The notes under the pieces were generated by a model. The model had not been told where the DNA came from. It did no database searches and was given only the letters and a program-made list of their open reading frames with translations. From Polyangiaceae bacterium (GTDB lineage Bacteria > Myxococcota_A > Polyangia > Polyangiales > Polyangiaceae), in assembly GCA_013361525.1 (NCBI GenBank), contig JABFXY010000019.1, forward strand, positions 124,001-188,000: a stretch of DNA of 64,000 nt, in the 5' to 3' direction. Both the position numbers and the translations under genes were made by a program. Shown here piece after piece: positions 18,501 to 26,180 of this stretch (position 1 is the stretch's first letter; the number at the start of each line of letters is the position of its first letter).

Positions 18501-19235
18501 CGGGTCGGCCGGTCGAAGGAGCGCGCGTATTGTTTCCTCGTGACGCCGCCGCAAAACGAGATGTCCGACGAGGCGCGGTCGCGCATCGAAGCGATAGAGC
18601 GTCACACCGAGCTCGGCTCGGGCTTCCACGTCGCGTCACTCGACCTCGAGCTCCGCGGCGGCGGCGATCTCCTCGGCGCCGAGCAGAGCGGCACCATCGG
18701 CTCCATCGGGTTCGAGCTCTTTTGCCAAATGCTCGATCAGGCCGTGCACGAGCTCCGCGGCGAGCCCGTCGTGCACGACATCGATCCGGAGCTGTCGGTC
18801 GACGAGGAAGCGCTCTTGCCCGACGATTACATCGAAGACGTCGGGGTCCGTCTTTCACTCTACAAGCGTCTCGCGAGCGCGGACGGCGAAGGCGAGGTCG
18901 ACGAGATCGCGGTGGAGATGGAGGATCGCTTCGGCCCTCCGCCCGACGCCGCGAAGCGCCTCATTCGTTTGATGCGGCTCAAGACGGACCTGCGCCGCCT
19001 GAGGGCGCTCGGCTGCGAAGCGACCTCGCGCGGCGTGACGATCCATCTGGCAGAGGACACGCCGCTCGAGATCCCCAAGGTGCTCGCGCTCGTCCAGGCG
19101 AAGAAGTCCCCGTACAAGATCACGCCGGACATGCGCATCACCCGCCGCATCTCGGAAGCCGAGGCGGTGAAGGGTGGGCTCGATGCAGCGGATCTCGTGA
19201 TTGGGGAGCTCGCGCGCTGCGCGAAAGCCGCCTGA
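15546..19235 (+). CDS. mfd: Transcription-repair coupling factor Mfd
   Basis: The protein has 1229 residues, slightly longer than E. coli Mfd (about 1150) because of an N-terminal extension; a start downstream of 15546 is possible. It releases RNA polymerase stalled at DNA damage and recruits UvrA. Visible parts are a UvrB-like N-terminal module (TGVHGSAAALAARAV, DVSPYADMNPDRRAAQ), the RNA-polymerase interaction domain (IGDYVVHVEHGIGRYLG near 560), and the SF2 translocase: Walker A GDVGFGKTE, DEEQ (VVVDEEQRFGVGHK), TATPIPRTLQ and motif VI YQLRGRVGRSKERAY. The final 150 residues match the TRCF C-terminal domain. Family membership is very secure. Confidence 0.97.
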   Translation: MPCPVRGPEHERDSGSGATIGEHVGDLTELLAEERRRRLPRYELPEERSVVTFDAVAERLTEANRVDVTGVHGSAAALAARAVVRSGRRVLFVTSDADTAQRARDDLRFMLGQGATVLSLSHNDVSPYADMNPDRRAAQLRLATLAHLSRGLPFDAIVVPIGALSRHVVPRDVLEAFSELVQVDQELDRDTFVSRLAEAGYARGPLVEDPGTFAVRGSLVDVWSPSAERPVRIELFGDGVMSIKEFDSETQRTLGEVREAFFCPAREIPMSREAVARARERVRALCDAIDMPSNKARLLVEDVASGRAFFGADGFMPAFVDPAPLSEYLRGDLVVLLEDPPSLTRALREELDRAREDDANKTQSVRFPLASFYRDEADVARDLASRKVLGLHRAASVGEPIGGSADLGSFELAPEDAPTVFTFDQSDVERAVHDKRSAGKTQALEPLEDRLRHWSELGFSVGIVARTQTQLDRIVQLLAHRGIVVEPGAADAVERLLEHAPEPRAMVVQGSLCRGVVAPLASAVFLTEEEIFGARAARRVRRADGASKTKSSRAFVEDLKSLSIGDYVVHVEHGIGRYLGLVHRDVGATRVDLLVVEYAGGDKLYLPVYRLNQIQKYAGGEGAPKMDRLGGQTFAKTKARAEREVRQMADQLLRIYAERRAVTREPLPSPDDEYRAFEATFPFDETADQARAIGDVERDLEMPSPMDRLVCGDVGFGKTEIAIRAAFRVASQGRQVAILCPTTVLAYQHYLGFSARMREYPLVVKGLSRFSSKAEQDEVIRGLKAGTVDVVIGTHRLLSKDVHFKKLGLVVVDEEQRFGVGHKERMKQLKTSVDVLTLTATPIPRTLQMAISGIRDMSVITTPPVDRRAIRTLVTRWDANVLRDAVERELDRGGQIFFVYNRVEGLHERAARLQELVPRARIAVAHGKMSETALERSMLDFVEGRYDVLCATAIVESGLDIPRANTMIIDRADIFGLAQLYQLRGRVGRSKERAYCFLVTPPQNEMSDEARSRIEAIERHTELGSGFHVASLDLELRGGGDLLGAEQSGTIGSIGFELFCQMLDQAVHELRGEPVVHDIDPELSVDEEALLPDDYIEDVGVRLSLYKRLASADGEGEVDEIAVEMEDRFGPPPDAAKRLIRLMRLKTDLRRLRALGCEATSRGVTIHLAEDTPLEIPKVLALVQAKKSPYKITPDMRITRRISEAEAVKGGLDAADLVIGELARCAKAA

Positions 19236-19250
19236 CGAATCCTGAGCCCT

Positions 19251-19267
19251 GACGCGGCTCCCGCGTC
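19251..19267 (+). terminator. Short hairpin after mfd
   Basis: GACGCGG (19251-19257) pairs perfectly with CCGCGTC (19261-19267) around CTC, 15 bases after the mfd stop codon. No T-run follows, so termination is only a possibility. Confidence 0.35.
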
Positions 19268-19298
19268 ACTAACTCCCTGAGAGCGCGGAGAGGCCCCG

Positions 19299-19320
19299 CG
19301 GCGCGGGTGCGCCCGCGCCG
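19299..19320 (+). other. GC-rich hairpin just upstream of a ribosome binding site
   Basis: CGGCGCGGG (19299-19307) and CCCGCGCCG (19312-19320) form a 9-bp perfect stem with loop TGCG. It ends one base before the AGAAGGGAG ribosome binding site (19321-19329) of the next gene, so it could affect translation or be a transcription pause or stop for read-through from mfd. Confidence 0.45.
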
Positions 19321-19336
19321 AGAAGGGAGCATTGTC

Positions 19337-20185
19337 GTGTTGTTCAAAACCCTGAAGGGCGGGGCGCGCCTCGCCTGGTCGGTCGCGACTTGTGTGCTCG
19401 CGAGCTCCGGGCTGCGGATCGACAACCTCAGCCGGTACACACTCGTGACGCTGGCCCTCGGCGCCGTCGGATACGGCGCGCACCACGCGATCGTCGCCGA
19501 CGTGGCCGAGAGCGGGCGAATCTGGCTCGTCTACGCCTACTTCGCCGCGCTGTTCGTGACTCGTTATGTCTATCTCTTCACGAGCTTCGGCCGCGGCGGA
19601 ATCGCCGACACCCTCATTCACTGGTTCGGAGAAGAACGCGGATACCGAATCTACGAGATAGGAACCGCGTGGATGTTCTTTCAGCGAGGGCTCACCTTCG
19701 CCCCGCTCGTCGCGCTGCATCCGTGGTCGCTCCTGTCGTTCGCGGAGTCGACCCCGGTCGCCCACGCTTCCTTGAAGACCTTTTGCGTCGTCGCCGGAGC
19801 GGCGCTCGCGCTCCTCGGGTTCGTGGTCAATACCGCATCGACCCTCGTGGTCGGCTTCGACGTCTACTATTACAAAGACCTCTTCTTGCGCCGCGCCGTC
19901 GGCACGTTCGAAGTGCGCGGCCCTTATCGCTATTGGTCCAATCCGATGTACGGAATCGGCCAATGTAGCGGCTATGGCGCAGCGTTGATGCTCGGCTCGG
20001 TCGACGGGCTGGCCGCGACGCTGGTCAATCAGCTCTTTATGTACGGGTTCTATTACCTCGTCGAAAAGCCCCACATCACGGCCGTCTTCGGGTCTCAGGC
20101 CCCGCCGGCATCCGAGCCCGCGCCCGCGAACGTGATCGCGCTGCCGACCCGCGCTCGTCCGATCGACGTCGCCGTCGCGGATTGA
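19337..20185 (+). CDS. PEMT/isoprenylcysteine-type membrane methyltransferase
   Basis: The protein has 282 residues. A GTG at 19337 is preceded by AAGGGAG at 7 bases and is preferred over the upstream in-frame GTG at 19307. It has several membrane segments (TLVTLALGAVGYGAHHAI, IWLVYAYFAALFVTRYVYLF, FCVVAGAALALLGFVV, ALMLGSVDGLAATLV). The motif FEVRGPYRYWSNPMYGIGQ near residue 195 matches the conserved C-terminal signature of phospholipid and isoprenylcysteine methyltransferases (PEMT/ICMT family), which use S-adenosylmethionine on a membrane-embedded substrate. The next gene starts 30 bp downstream with a good ribosome binding site, so the two probably form an operon. Substrate is unknown; a phosphatidylethanolamine-like lipid is plausible. 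Confidence 0.82.
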   Translation: MLFKTLKGGARLAWSVATCVLASSGLRIDNLSRYTLVTLALGAVGYGAHHAIVADVAESGRIWLVYAYFAALFVTRYVYLFTSFGRGGIADTLIHWFGEERGYRIYEIGTAWMFFQRGLTFAPLVALHPWSLLSFAESTPVAHASLKTFCVVAGAALALLGFVVNTASTLVVGFDVYYYKDLFLRRAVGTFEVRGPYRYWSNPMYGIGQCSGYGAALMLGSVDGLAATLVNQLFMYGFYYLVEKPHITAVFGSQAPPASEPAPANVIALPTRARPIDVAVAD

Positions 20186-20215
20186 CCACACGACGCGCCC
20201 AAAGGAGATGGTCCG

Positions 20216-20830
20216 GTGGCCCCTACGATTGCCACGACGGCGCTGTTGTTCGCCGGCATTGCAGCGCCTGCGTCGAGCGCCCTCGCCGACGGCGCCAAAG
20301 AGCGGGACCCGCGCGTCTGGTCCGTGGCGGAGGAGAGCGCGTTGTCCCGCTATGGCACGTTCGGCGTCGGCCAATACGCCCGCGGCGTCGTCCACGGGGA
20401 GGCCGGGGTCGCGCGGGTCGACGTCGGCCTCGGCGAGACGTGCGTCGCGTTTGCGCTCGGCCGCGCAGTCATGGCGCAAGCCGGGTATCAGTACGGTGGA
20501 CACGCATTCGTCGGTATCGGCCAATGGCGTTGGTCAGCCAAACTGGGTCTGAACCCGGAGACGGGCGCGACGAGCGCCGGCATCGGCTATGGCGCTCCGC
20601 TCCTGCCGATGCCCAGTCTCATCACGTCCGCTGCGCGCCGCAGCTACGTCGAGCTGGTTCGCACCGATATGGCGGCGCAGCTGCTCGACGGGGCCATCGC
20701 CGCGGCGACTCCGGTGACCGACGTGCTGGGCGCAGGGCGTGCCCTTCCGTTCGGTGTCGGTGCCCAAGCCGGCTTCGCGCCCGAGGACTTCGGTGCGTAT
20801 GCCTTCGTCGGGGTGCAGGGCTCGCTGTGA
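20216..20830 (+). CDS. Exported hypothetical protein
   Basis: The protein has 204 residues from the GTG at 20216, which has AAAGGAG at 8-9 bases. The first 25 residues look like a signal peptide (MAPTIATTALLFAGIAAPAS, cleavage after ALA). The mature part is rich in Gly, Ala and aromatic residues in alternating patterns (YGTFGVGQYARGVV, GYQYGGHAFVGIGQWRWSAK, YAFVGVQGSL), which is compatible with a small outer-membrane barrel or a beta-rich periplasmic protein. No family was recognised. It lies 30 bp after the PEMT-like gene and is probably co-transcribed. It converges with the next gene, 19 bp apart. Confidence 0.72.
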   Translation: MAPTIATTALLFAGIAAPASSALADGAKERDPRVWSVAEESALSRYGTFGVGQYARGVVHGEAGVARVDVGLGETCVAFALGRAVMAQAGYQYGGHAFVGIGQWRWSAKLGLNPETGATSAGIGYGAPLLPMPSLITSAARRSYVELVRTDMAAQLLDGAIAAATPVTDVLGAGRALPFGVGAQAGFAPEDFGAYAFVGVQGSL

Positions 20831-20849
20831 GACGGGATTTGGGCTTCGG

Positions 20850-22535
20850 CTACGCAGCGGCCTTCTTCAATCGCTCCAAGAAGACGTGGAGCGCACCGAC
20901 GACCTGGGCGCCCTCGCCGATTGCGCCGCCGACGCGCTTCACGGATCCGCAGCGGACGTCCCCGACGGCGAAGACGCCGGGAACGCTCGACTCGAGCGGG
21001 GAATTGTCATTGCCGGTGACGACATACCCATTGCGATCGAGCTCGACGCCGCAACCCGCGAGCCAAGACGTCGCGGGCTCGGCGCCAATGAAGAGGAATA
21101 CGTGACGAATCGGCGCGCTCGCCTCGACCCCGTCCCGCCGCGAGCGCCAGCGAACCAGCTCCACGCCGACGCTCGCGCTGCCCTCCAGCGCCACGATTTC
21201 GGTCTCCGGCATCAATTCGATGTTGGGCATCGCTCCGATGCGGTCGACGAGGTATTGCGACATGTGCGCCGATAGCTTGGCGCCGCGAATCATCATTCGA
21301 ACCTTCGCCGCGTGGCCGGCGAGGAATACCGCCGCCTGCCCGGCGGAGTTGCCGCCGCCCACGACGATGACGTCCTGCCGCGCGCAGAACGTCGCCTCGA
21401 ATGGCGAGGCCCAATACCAAACGCCGCGGCCCTCGAAAGCGCTCAGGTTGTCGATGGCCGGGCGCCGGTACCGCGCACCGCTCGCGACGACGACCGACCG
21501 ACAGCGAACCCGCCGGCCGTCGTCGAGCTCGAGCGCGAGCAGGCCGTCCTTGCGTTTGCAATCGAGCGTCTTGACCTCGATCGGGATGACGACCTCCGCG
21601 CCGAACTTTCTCGCTTGTGCGTATGCGCGCCCGGCGAGCGCCATCCCCGAGATTCCCGTCGGAAACCCGAGGTAGTTTTCGATTCGCGCGCTCGCGCCGG
21701 CCTGCCCACCGAATGCGTGCTGCTCGAGGACCACGACCGCGAGGCCCTCCGACGCGGCGTAAACGGCAGTTGCCAGACCGGCGGGCCCACACCCGACGAT
21801 GGCGACATCATAACTCTCGCGCGCGAGGCTCTCGGGTACCAGGCCTAAGGCGTGCGCGAGGGCCGCGTCGCTCGGATTGCGCAGGACCTCACCATCGAGA
21901 CAGATGACGAGCGGCAGCTCGGACGGATGAGGCGCGAGCCGGCCGACCACGTCGAGCGCAATGGGATCGGCGGCCGGATCGAGCACGCGGTGCGGGTGAC
22001 CATTGCGACGAAGAAATGTCTCCAAACGCTCGACGTCGGGAGACGCCGGCGTGCCGATGACGAGGGGCCCTCCCTCGCCGAGCTGGAGCAGCGCGACCCG
22101 CCGGAGGATGAGGGCGCGCATCATCCGCTCGCCGAGGTCCGCCTCCTGAACGATGAGCGCTCGCAGCTGCTGCGCTCGAATCAACAGCGTCTCGACGTCG
22201 CCTTCGGCCCGCCCGTCGACGAGGGCGATCGCCTGATCCGAGAGCGAGGCGAGCTCCGCGATGAATTGCCCCCGCCCCTGATCGACGACGGGCGTCACGT
22301 GCCCCAGGCCGTCGTGCGCGGTAATGGCGACATGCCCGGACAGAATGACGTACATCCCCTCGCGGGCCTGCCCGGCCTTGAACAACACGTCGCCGTCGGA
22401 GAAGCGCCTCGAGCTTCCGTAATGGCGAACCTTCTCGATCTCGGCGTCGGTGAGCGAAAAGAACGCCTGCTCGAAACGAGCACCCATCACGGCATGCGCC
22501 GCGTCCTCGACATCGCTCGAATGCTGAGGCGACAT
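20850..22535 (-). CDS. Cyclic-nucleotide-binding domain fused to thioredoxin-reductase-like flavoprotein
   Basis: The protein has 561 residues. Residues 20-150 are a CAP/CNB-type domain (FSDGDVLFKAGQAREGMYVI and FIAELASLSDQ). Residues 155-240 look like a short glutaredoxin-like spacer. Residues 245-555 are a thioredoxin-reductase-like module: FAD motif VAIVGCGPAGLATA, NADPH motif VIVVGGGNSAGQAA and the closing FAVGDVRCGSVKRVG. The redox CxxC of true thioredoxin reductases is not present: the equivalent region reads WYWASPFEATFC, with a single Cys. It is therefore probably an NAD(P)H-dependent flavoprotein of another type whose activity could be gated by cNMP. The gene lies 30 bp after a lipoprotein gene on the same strand and is probably co-transcribed with it. 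Confidence 0.88.
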   Translation of the reverse strand: MSPQHSSDVEDAAHAVMGARFEQAFFSLTDAEIEKVRHYGSSRRFSDGDVLFKAGQAREGMYVILSGHVAITAHDGLGHVTPVVDQGRGQFIAELASLSDQAIALVDGRAEGDVETLLIRAQQLRALIVQEADLGERMMRALILRRVALLQLGEGGPLVIGTPASPDVERLETFLRRNGHPHRVLDPAADPIALDVVGRLAPHPSELPLVICLDGEVLRNPSDAALAHALGLVPESLARESYDVAIVGCGPAGLATAVYAASEGLAVVVLEQHAFGGQAGASARIENYLGFPTGISGMALAGRAYAQARKFGAEVVIPIEVKTLDCKRKDGLLALELDDGRRVRCRSVVVASGARYRRPAIDNLSAFEGRGVWYWASPFEATFCARQDVIVVGGGNSAGQAAVFLAGHAAKVRMMIRGAKLSAHMSQYLVDRIGAMPNIELMPETEIVALEGSASVGVELVRWRSRRDGVEASAPIRHVFLFIGAEPATSWLAGCGVELDRNGYVVTGNDNSPLESSVPGVFAVGDVRCGSVKRVGGAIGEGAQVVGALHVFLERLKKAAA

Positions 22536-22565
22536 GCTGACGAGGAAGCGCGATGTGTGCCGCGC

Positions 22566-23279
22566 TCAACCGCCGCCCGCGCAGCCGAACGCGCAAATAT
22601 CGAACAGCACTTCGACCTCGCCGTCCGCTGGGTAATCGAACGTCGCCGGGTTCGCTGTGGCGATGAGCCCGGTGGGCGAGCCGAAACACGCGTGCGTGGC
22701 GGGATCACACATGCAATCGCCCTCGCCGCAGGCCGAATAGCCCGTCGCGGCGATGCGGAACGTCGCTGCGGGCGCCGCGACGACTTGCCCGCAAGACGCC
22801 TGACCGGGAGAGTTCTGATAACAGCCCTCCGGCATCTCGACGCGCGTGATGCCGCGACCGTCCCAAGGCAGCTCGAGCGTTGCGCCGGGAAGGAGCTCGT
22901 AGCTCTCGGGCGCGCATGGACCACACGCGATCTGCTCTTCGTGTTGAAGATCCTCGCAGCTCTGAAAACAAGCTTCGGGCGACCAATAGGCCACGGACCC
23001 CGGCGACGTCGTATCGAACTCGAGATCGATGTGGCTGCACGTCGACGGCAAGAACACCGTGAGCCCGGTCTCGTTGCGAAATCGAATCGTCACCGGCGAT
23101 CCTTCGGGCGCGTCAGCGAACGCCGCACATGCGCCCGAGCCGCCGTCTCCGCCCCCACCGACGCCCCCGGCGCCCGCTCCTCCTTCGTCGCCGCCGCCGG
23201 AAGCGTCGATGATTTCGCTCTCACAACCGGCGGTGATGGCAACCAGCAGCGAGGCCCATGCGACGAAGCGGCAAGACAT
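22566..23279 (-). CDS. Cys-rich exported lipoprotein
   Basis: The protein has 237 residues from the ATG at 23279; another in-frame ATG at 23297 would add six residues. The N-terminus MSCRFVAWASLLVAITAGC has a lipobox (ITAGC), followed by a Gly-rich linker. The mature domain has 12 or more cysteines arranged in pairs (CFQSCEDLQHEEQIACGPC, CGEGDCMCDPATHACFG), indicating a disulfide-rich periplasmic or surface protein. No known family was recognised. It is first in a two-gene transcript with the CNB flavoprotein and divergent from a MORN-repeat lipoprotein 64 bp away. Confidence 0.75.
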   Translation of the reverse strand: MSCRFVAWASLLVAITAGCESEIIDASGGGDEGGAGAGGVGGGGDGGSGACAAFADAPEGSPVTIRFRNETGLTVFLPSTCSHIDLEFDTTSPGSVAYWSPEACFQSCEDLQHEEQIACGPCAPESYELLPGATLELPWDGRGITRVEMPEGCYQNSPGQASCGQVVAAPAATFRIAATGYSACGEGDCMCDPATHACFGSPTGLIATANPATFDYPADGEVEVLFDICAFGCAGGG

Positions 23280-23343
23280 GATCGGAATCGATAGCATGCT
23301 GGGCGCGTAAGCTCTGCTCGTTCCCGACTTCCGCCACTCTTCC

Positions 23344-24294
23344 ATGCTTGCTCCTTCCCATTTTCATGTTGCGTCGCGGTCGCGCCGAACGACGCTCGCG
23401 GCCGTCGTGTGGTTCGGTATGGCGACCTCGTGTGGAGCGTCGCCGCTTCCGGTTTGCCCAGCAGGGACACGCGCGGCAGGCGGCGAACCTCCGAAGTTCT
23501 GGGCGGCGTGGTGCGAAAAGCGCGACGGCACACGCCACGGCCCGATCGTCGGCTTCAACGAGGACGGCTCGAAGCTCTACCAGGGCGCGTACCTCGAAGG
23601 CCGCTATGACGGGCGATTCGTGGGCTTCGATTACGACGGAGACGAGATCGGCTCGTTCCAGATCCGCCGCGGCACCGGGCCCTGGAAGCTCTGGCATGCG
23701 AGCGGTGCGGTGGCGCAGACGGGAACGTACAAAGACGGAAAGAAGGAGGGCACCTGGGTCTCCTTCTACGAAAACGGCAAGAAGTCCCAAGAGGGCCAAT
23801 TCGAGTCGGACCTCGAGGTCGGTTTGTTTCGATGGTGGGCGCCGGATGGGCAACCGACCTCGGAGGTGACGTACGAGCGCGGGCGTTACCACGGCGTACA
23901 AAAGACCTTCGACGAGAAGGGCGCGCTGCTCGAGGAGGCCGAATACGTCCACGGCAAGCGAACACGGCTGACGCGCTGGGAAGCCGGCGCGGTCGTCTCG
24001 AACGAAACGTTCCCGCTGCCCGAGCCTCCGTCGGGGCCCGCCGTCACGCGCAAACACCCGGGCATCGAAGAGCGCTGGCAAGCGTGCTCCGCGCACCACG
24101 ACTGCGAGGTCTTCGAGACGGCGTGTTGCGCGTGCGGGGCGAAAGACTACGTCTCCGCGAGCTTCGTCTTCGCGGCCGACGTGCGGCACGCCCTCGCGAA
24201 GGAACGAAACTGCAGCTCGCCGTGCCCTGCACAAGAATGCGTGGCGGTGCGCGCGCGTTGCGACGAGGGGCGATGCGTGACCGTCGAAGACTGA
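23344..24294 (+). CDS. MORN-repeat lipoprotein with Cys-rich C-terminus
   Basis: The protein has 316 residues. The N-terminus has a twin-Arg-containing signal sequence ending in a lipobox-like MATSC near residue 30. Residues 60-200 contain about five MORN_2-type repeats (YQGAYLEGRYDGRFVGF, QTGTYKDGKKEGTWVSFY, SQEGQFESDLEVGLFRWW, EVTYERGRYHGVQKTF), a beta-hairpin fold also seen in YwqK-like proteins. The last 80 residues hold ten cysteines (CSAHHDCEVFETACCACG, CSSPCPAQECVA), a disulfide-rich domain of a type seen in myxobacterial surface proteins. Its stop overlaps the ATG at 24294 of the next frame (TGATG), suggesting coupling. Confidence 0.82.
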   Translation: MLAPSHFHVASRSRRTTLAAVVWFGMATSCGASPLPVCPAGTRAAGGEPPKFWAAWCEKRDGTRHGPIVGFNEDGSKLYQGAYLEGRYDGRFVGFDYDGDEIGSFQIRRGTGPWKLWHASGAVAQTGTYKDGKKEGTWVSFYENGKKSQEGQFESDLEVGLFRWWAPDGQPTSEVTYERGRYHGVQKTFDEKGALLEEAEYVHGKRTRLTRWEAGAVVSNETFPLPEPPSGPAVTRKHPGIEERWQACSAHHDCEVFETACCACGAKDYVSASFVFAADVRHALAKERNCSSPCPAQECVAVRARCDEGRCVTVED

Positions 24295-25256
24295 TGCGCT
24301 CGTTGGCGCTTTTCGCGGCTTGGGCCGTCGCGTGCAGCGACGCGTCGATCGAGCCCCGCAAAATGGAGGCGGTGCGCGCAGCCACGGTCGAGACCGGTGC
24401 GCCGGAGATAGCCGCGACGGAACAGGCGAGCGCGAGCAGCACGTCTCCGGCGAGCGCGTCGGTCGCTTCGTCGTCGAGCGCCGCGCCGTCGGCCTCGGTC
24501 GTGACGGTGCCGCCCGCCGCGCGCCGCGGGTTATGGATGTGGGAGTTCGGAAAGAACGCGCCCGCACCCGAGCGCGCCGCCGAGCTCGCGGCGTCGTGGG
24601 GTGTTCATCGCGTGTTCATCAAAGGCTCGAACGGCAACGTCGGTCCGCGCTGGTGGAGCAACGCGAGCAAGGAGAACGTCGCCGCTTTCGCGGATCGTGG
24701 CATCGAGGTCTGGGTGTTCGGCTATTTCTACGCTCCGGATCGTCCCGACGCGGACGGCCGCACGTGGGGCTCGCTCGACGAGCAGGTCGATTCGATCCTG
24801 AAGGTTGCGCTCGCGCCGGGGGTAAAAGGTGTCGTCGTCGACGCCGAGGAAGAGTTCAAAGAGCGTCCCGAAGACGCGATGAAGCTCTGCCGGCTGTTGC
24901 GCGCGAAGATCGGCGAGCGCTCGCTCGCGTATACCTCCTACGGCTGGATCAGCCCGCACTCGAAGTTCCCGTTCAAGGCCTTCGACCGTCACTGCGGGGA
25001 CGCGTTCCTCCCGCAGGTCTATTACGCATTCGGTTGGCCCGGCGACGTCACGGGCAGCCTCGAGCGCCTCGACAAGGACGTGCGTGCGCTCGGGCTGAAG
25101 GCGCCGATATGGCCCGTTCAAAGCAACGAGCGGGACCCGTCGGTCGAGAAGATGACCGAGTTCTTCGATCGCACGAGCCCGGACGCGAGCATCTTTTACA
25201 TGCACCCCGACGGCAGTCCGCAAACGGCGAAGCTCGGAAAGCTGAAATTTCGATAG
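24273..25256 (+). CDS. Lipoprotein with TIM-barrel glycosidase-like domain
   Basis: The protein has 327 residues from the ATG at 24273; the ATG at 24294 is equally possible. The signal peptide (LALFAAWAVAC) ends in a lipobox, followed by a Ser/Ala-rich linker of about 50 residues. The domain that follows (GLWMWEFGKNAP, VHRVFIKGSNGNVG, GIEVWVFGYFYAPD, VKGVVVDAEEEF, FLPQVYYAFGWPGDVTG) has the alternating strand-helix look of a (beta/alpha)8 barrel with acidic residues at strand ends (DAEEE), as in glycoside-hydrolase-like proteins. The exact family was not recognised. It overlaps the MORN gene, so it is probably translated with it and exported to the envelope. Confidence 0.7.
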   Translation: MRDRRRLMRSLALFAAWAVACSDASIEPRKMEAVRAATVETGAPEIAATEQASASSTSPASASVASSSSAAPSASVVTVPPAARRGLWMWEFGKNAPAPERAAELAASWGVHRVFIKGSNGNVGPRWWSNASKENVAAFADRGIEVWVFGYFYAPDRPDADGRTWGSLDEQVDSILKVALAPGVKGVVVDAEEEFKERPEDAMKLCRLLRAKIGERSLAYTSYGWISPHSKFPFKAFDRHCGDAFLPQVYYAFGWPGDVTGSLERLDKDVRALGLKAPIWPVQSNERDPSVEKMTEFFDRTSPDASIFYMHPDGSPQTAKLGKLKFR

Positions 25257-25312
25257 GTAGCGCGCGCGGACGTTCGCTGGCTTGCCGACCGATGGTATGG
25301 TCCGCCCCCACG

Positions 25313-26044
25313 ATGGCAGAGGAGACCGACAAGACGGGGCGTGACGACGATCGCGCCTCCGAGCCGCCCACCGACGACGCGAACGCTCGCGACGAGGACG
25401 ACGCCACGGACGAGGCCGACGAGCCGGAAGCGAAGGAGCCGCCGAAGAAGGCGACGAAGCGCGCTGCCGACGTGGCCGCTCCCGCGCCGGAGGCTCGGTC
25501 CGCCGTCACCGTTCGAGCGGTGACGCCGCCGCCGCCAGCCGCGTCGCTCGGCAAGAGCGTGACGGCGTTCTTGTTCGTGATGTTTCTGCTGATGGGCGGC
25601 TTCTGGTTCCTCGGGACCGCGGAATCGCCGTTCGGCAAGCCGGGCCAGCCGAAGTGGAAGGTCGGCAAGACGGAGACGATCACGCTCACGCTCGATCCGA
25701 AGGACGACGACAACCTAGCCTGCGCTTCGGAGACGGCCATCGCCGGCAAACGTTGCGAGTTCAAGAGCAAGACCGAGAAAACGGCGGAGAAGCTCGACGA
25801 CTCGACGATGCTCAAGCCCTACAAGACGACGGCCGACGAACCGCTGCTCGCAGCCGGTGTTTGGAGCGCGCCCGAGATCGCGAAGGGCAAACGCCCCAAC
25901 GGCCGCTTCAACTACAAGTGCCAGTTCAAGGTCGAAGGAAAGATCACGCGACCTCTGGTGCGGTGGAATGTCGCAGGTCAGTGGGGCGAGCAAGAAGGGG
26001 ACTGGTTCGTCGGCTCCGTGTCGAATTGCACCGTCGAGAAGTGA
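25313..26044 (+). CDS. Single-pass membrane protein of unknown function
   Basis: The protein has 243 residues from the ATG at 25313. The first 70 residues are acidic and Thr/Ala-rich (disordered), then a hydrophobic helix at about 85-105 (VTAFLFVMFLLMGGFWFLG) gives one membrane anchor. The C-terminal part (WKVGKTETITLTLDPKDD, CASETAIAGKRCEFKSKTE, FNYKCQFKVEGKITRPLV) is beta-rich with four cysteines and probably lies in the periplasm. No family was recognised. It starts 56 bp after the barrel lipoprotein on the same strand. Confidence 0.75.
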   Translation: MAEETDKTGRDDDRASEPPTDDANARDEDDATDEADEPEAKEPPKKATKRAADVAAPAPEARSAVTVRAVTPPPPAASLGKSVTAFLFVMFLLMGGFWFLGTAESPFGKPGQPKWKVGKTETITLTLDPKDDDNLACASETAIAGKRCEFKSKTEKTAEKLDDSTMLKPYKTTADEPLLAAGVWSAPEIAKGKRPNGRFNYKCQFKVEGKITRPLVRWNVAGQWGEQEGDWFVGSVSNCTVEK

Positions 26045-26180
26045 GCTAGCCACCAATCGACCGAGCGTCTGCACCGGCTCTGTCGCGGTGATGCTCGTCG
26101 TCGAAATGTCGCGCGGACGCGGAGCACGCAGCTGCCGTCCGCGCTAGCGTCTTGATAGGCTGCCGGCCCGGGGGGACACG

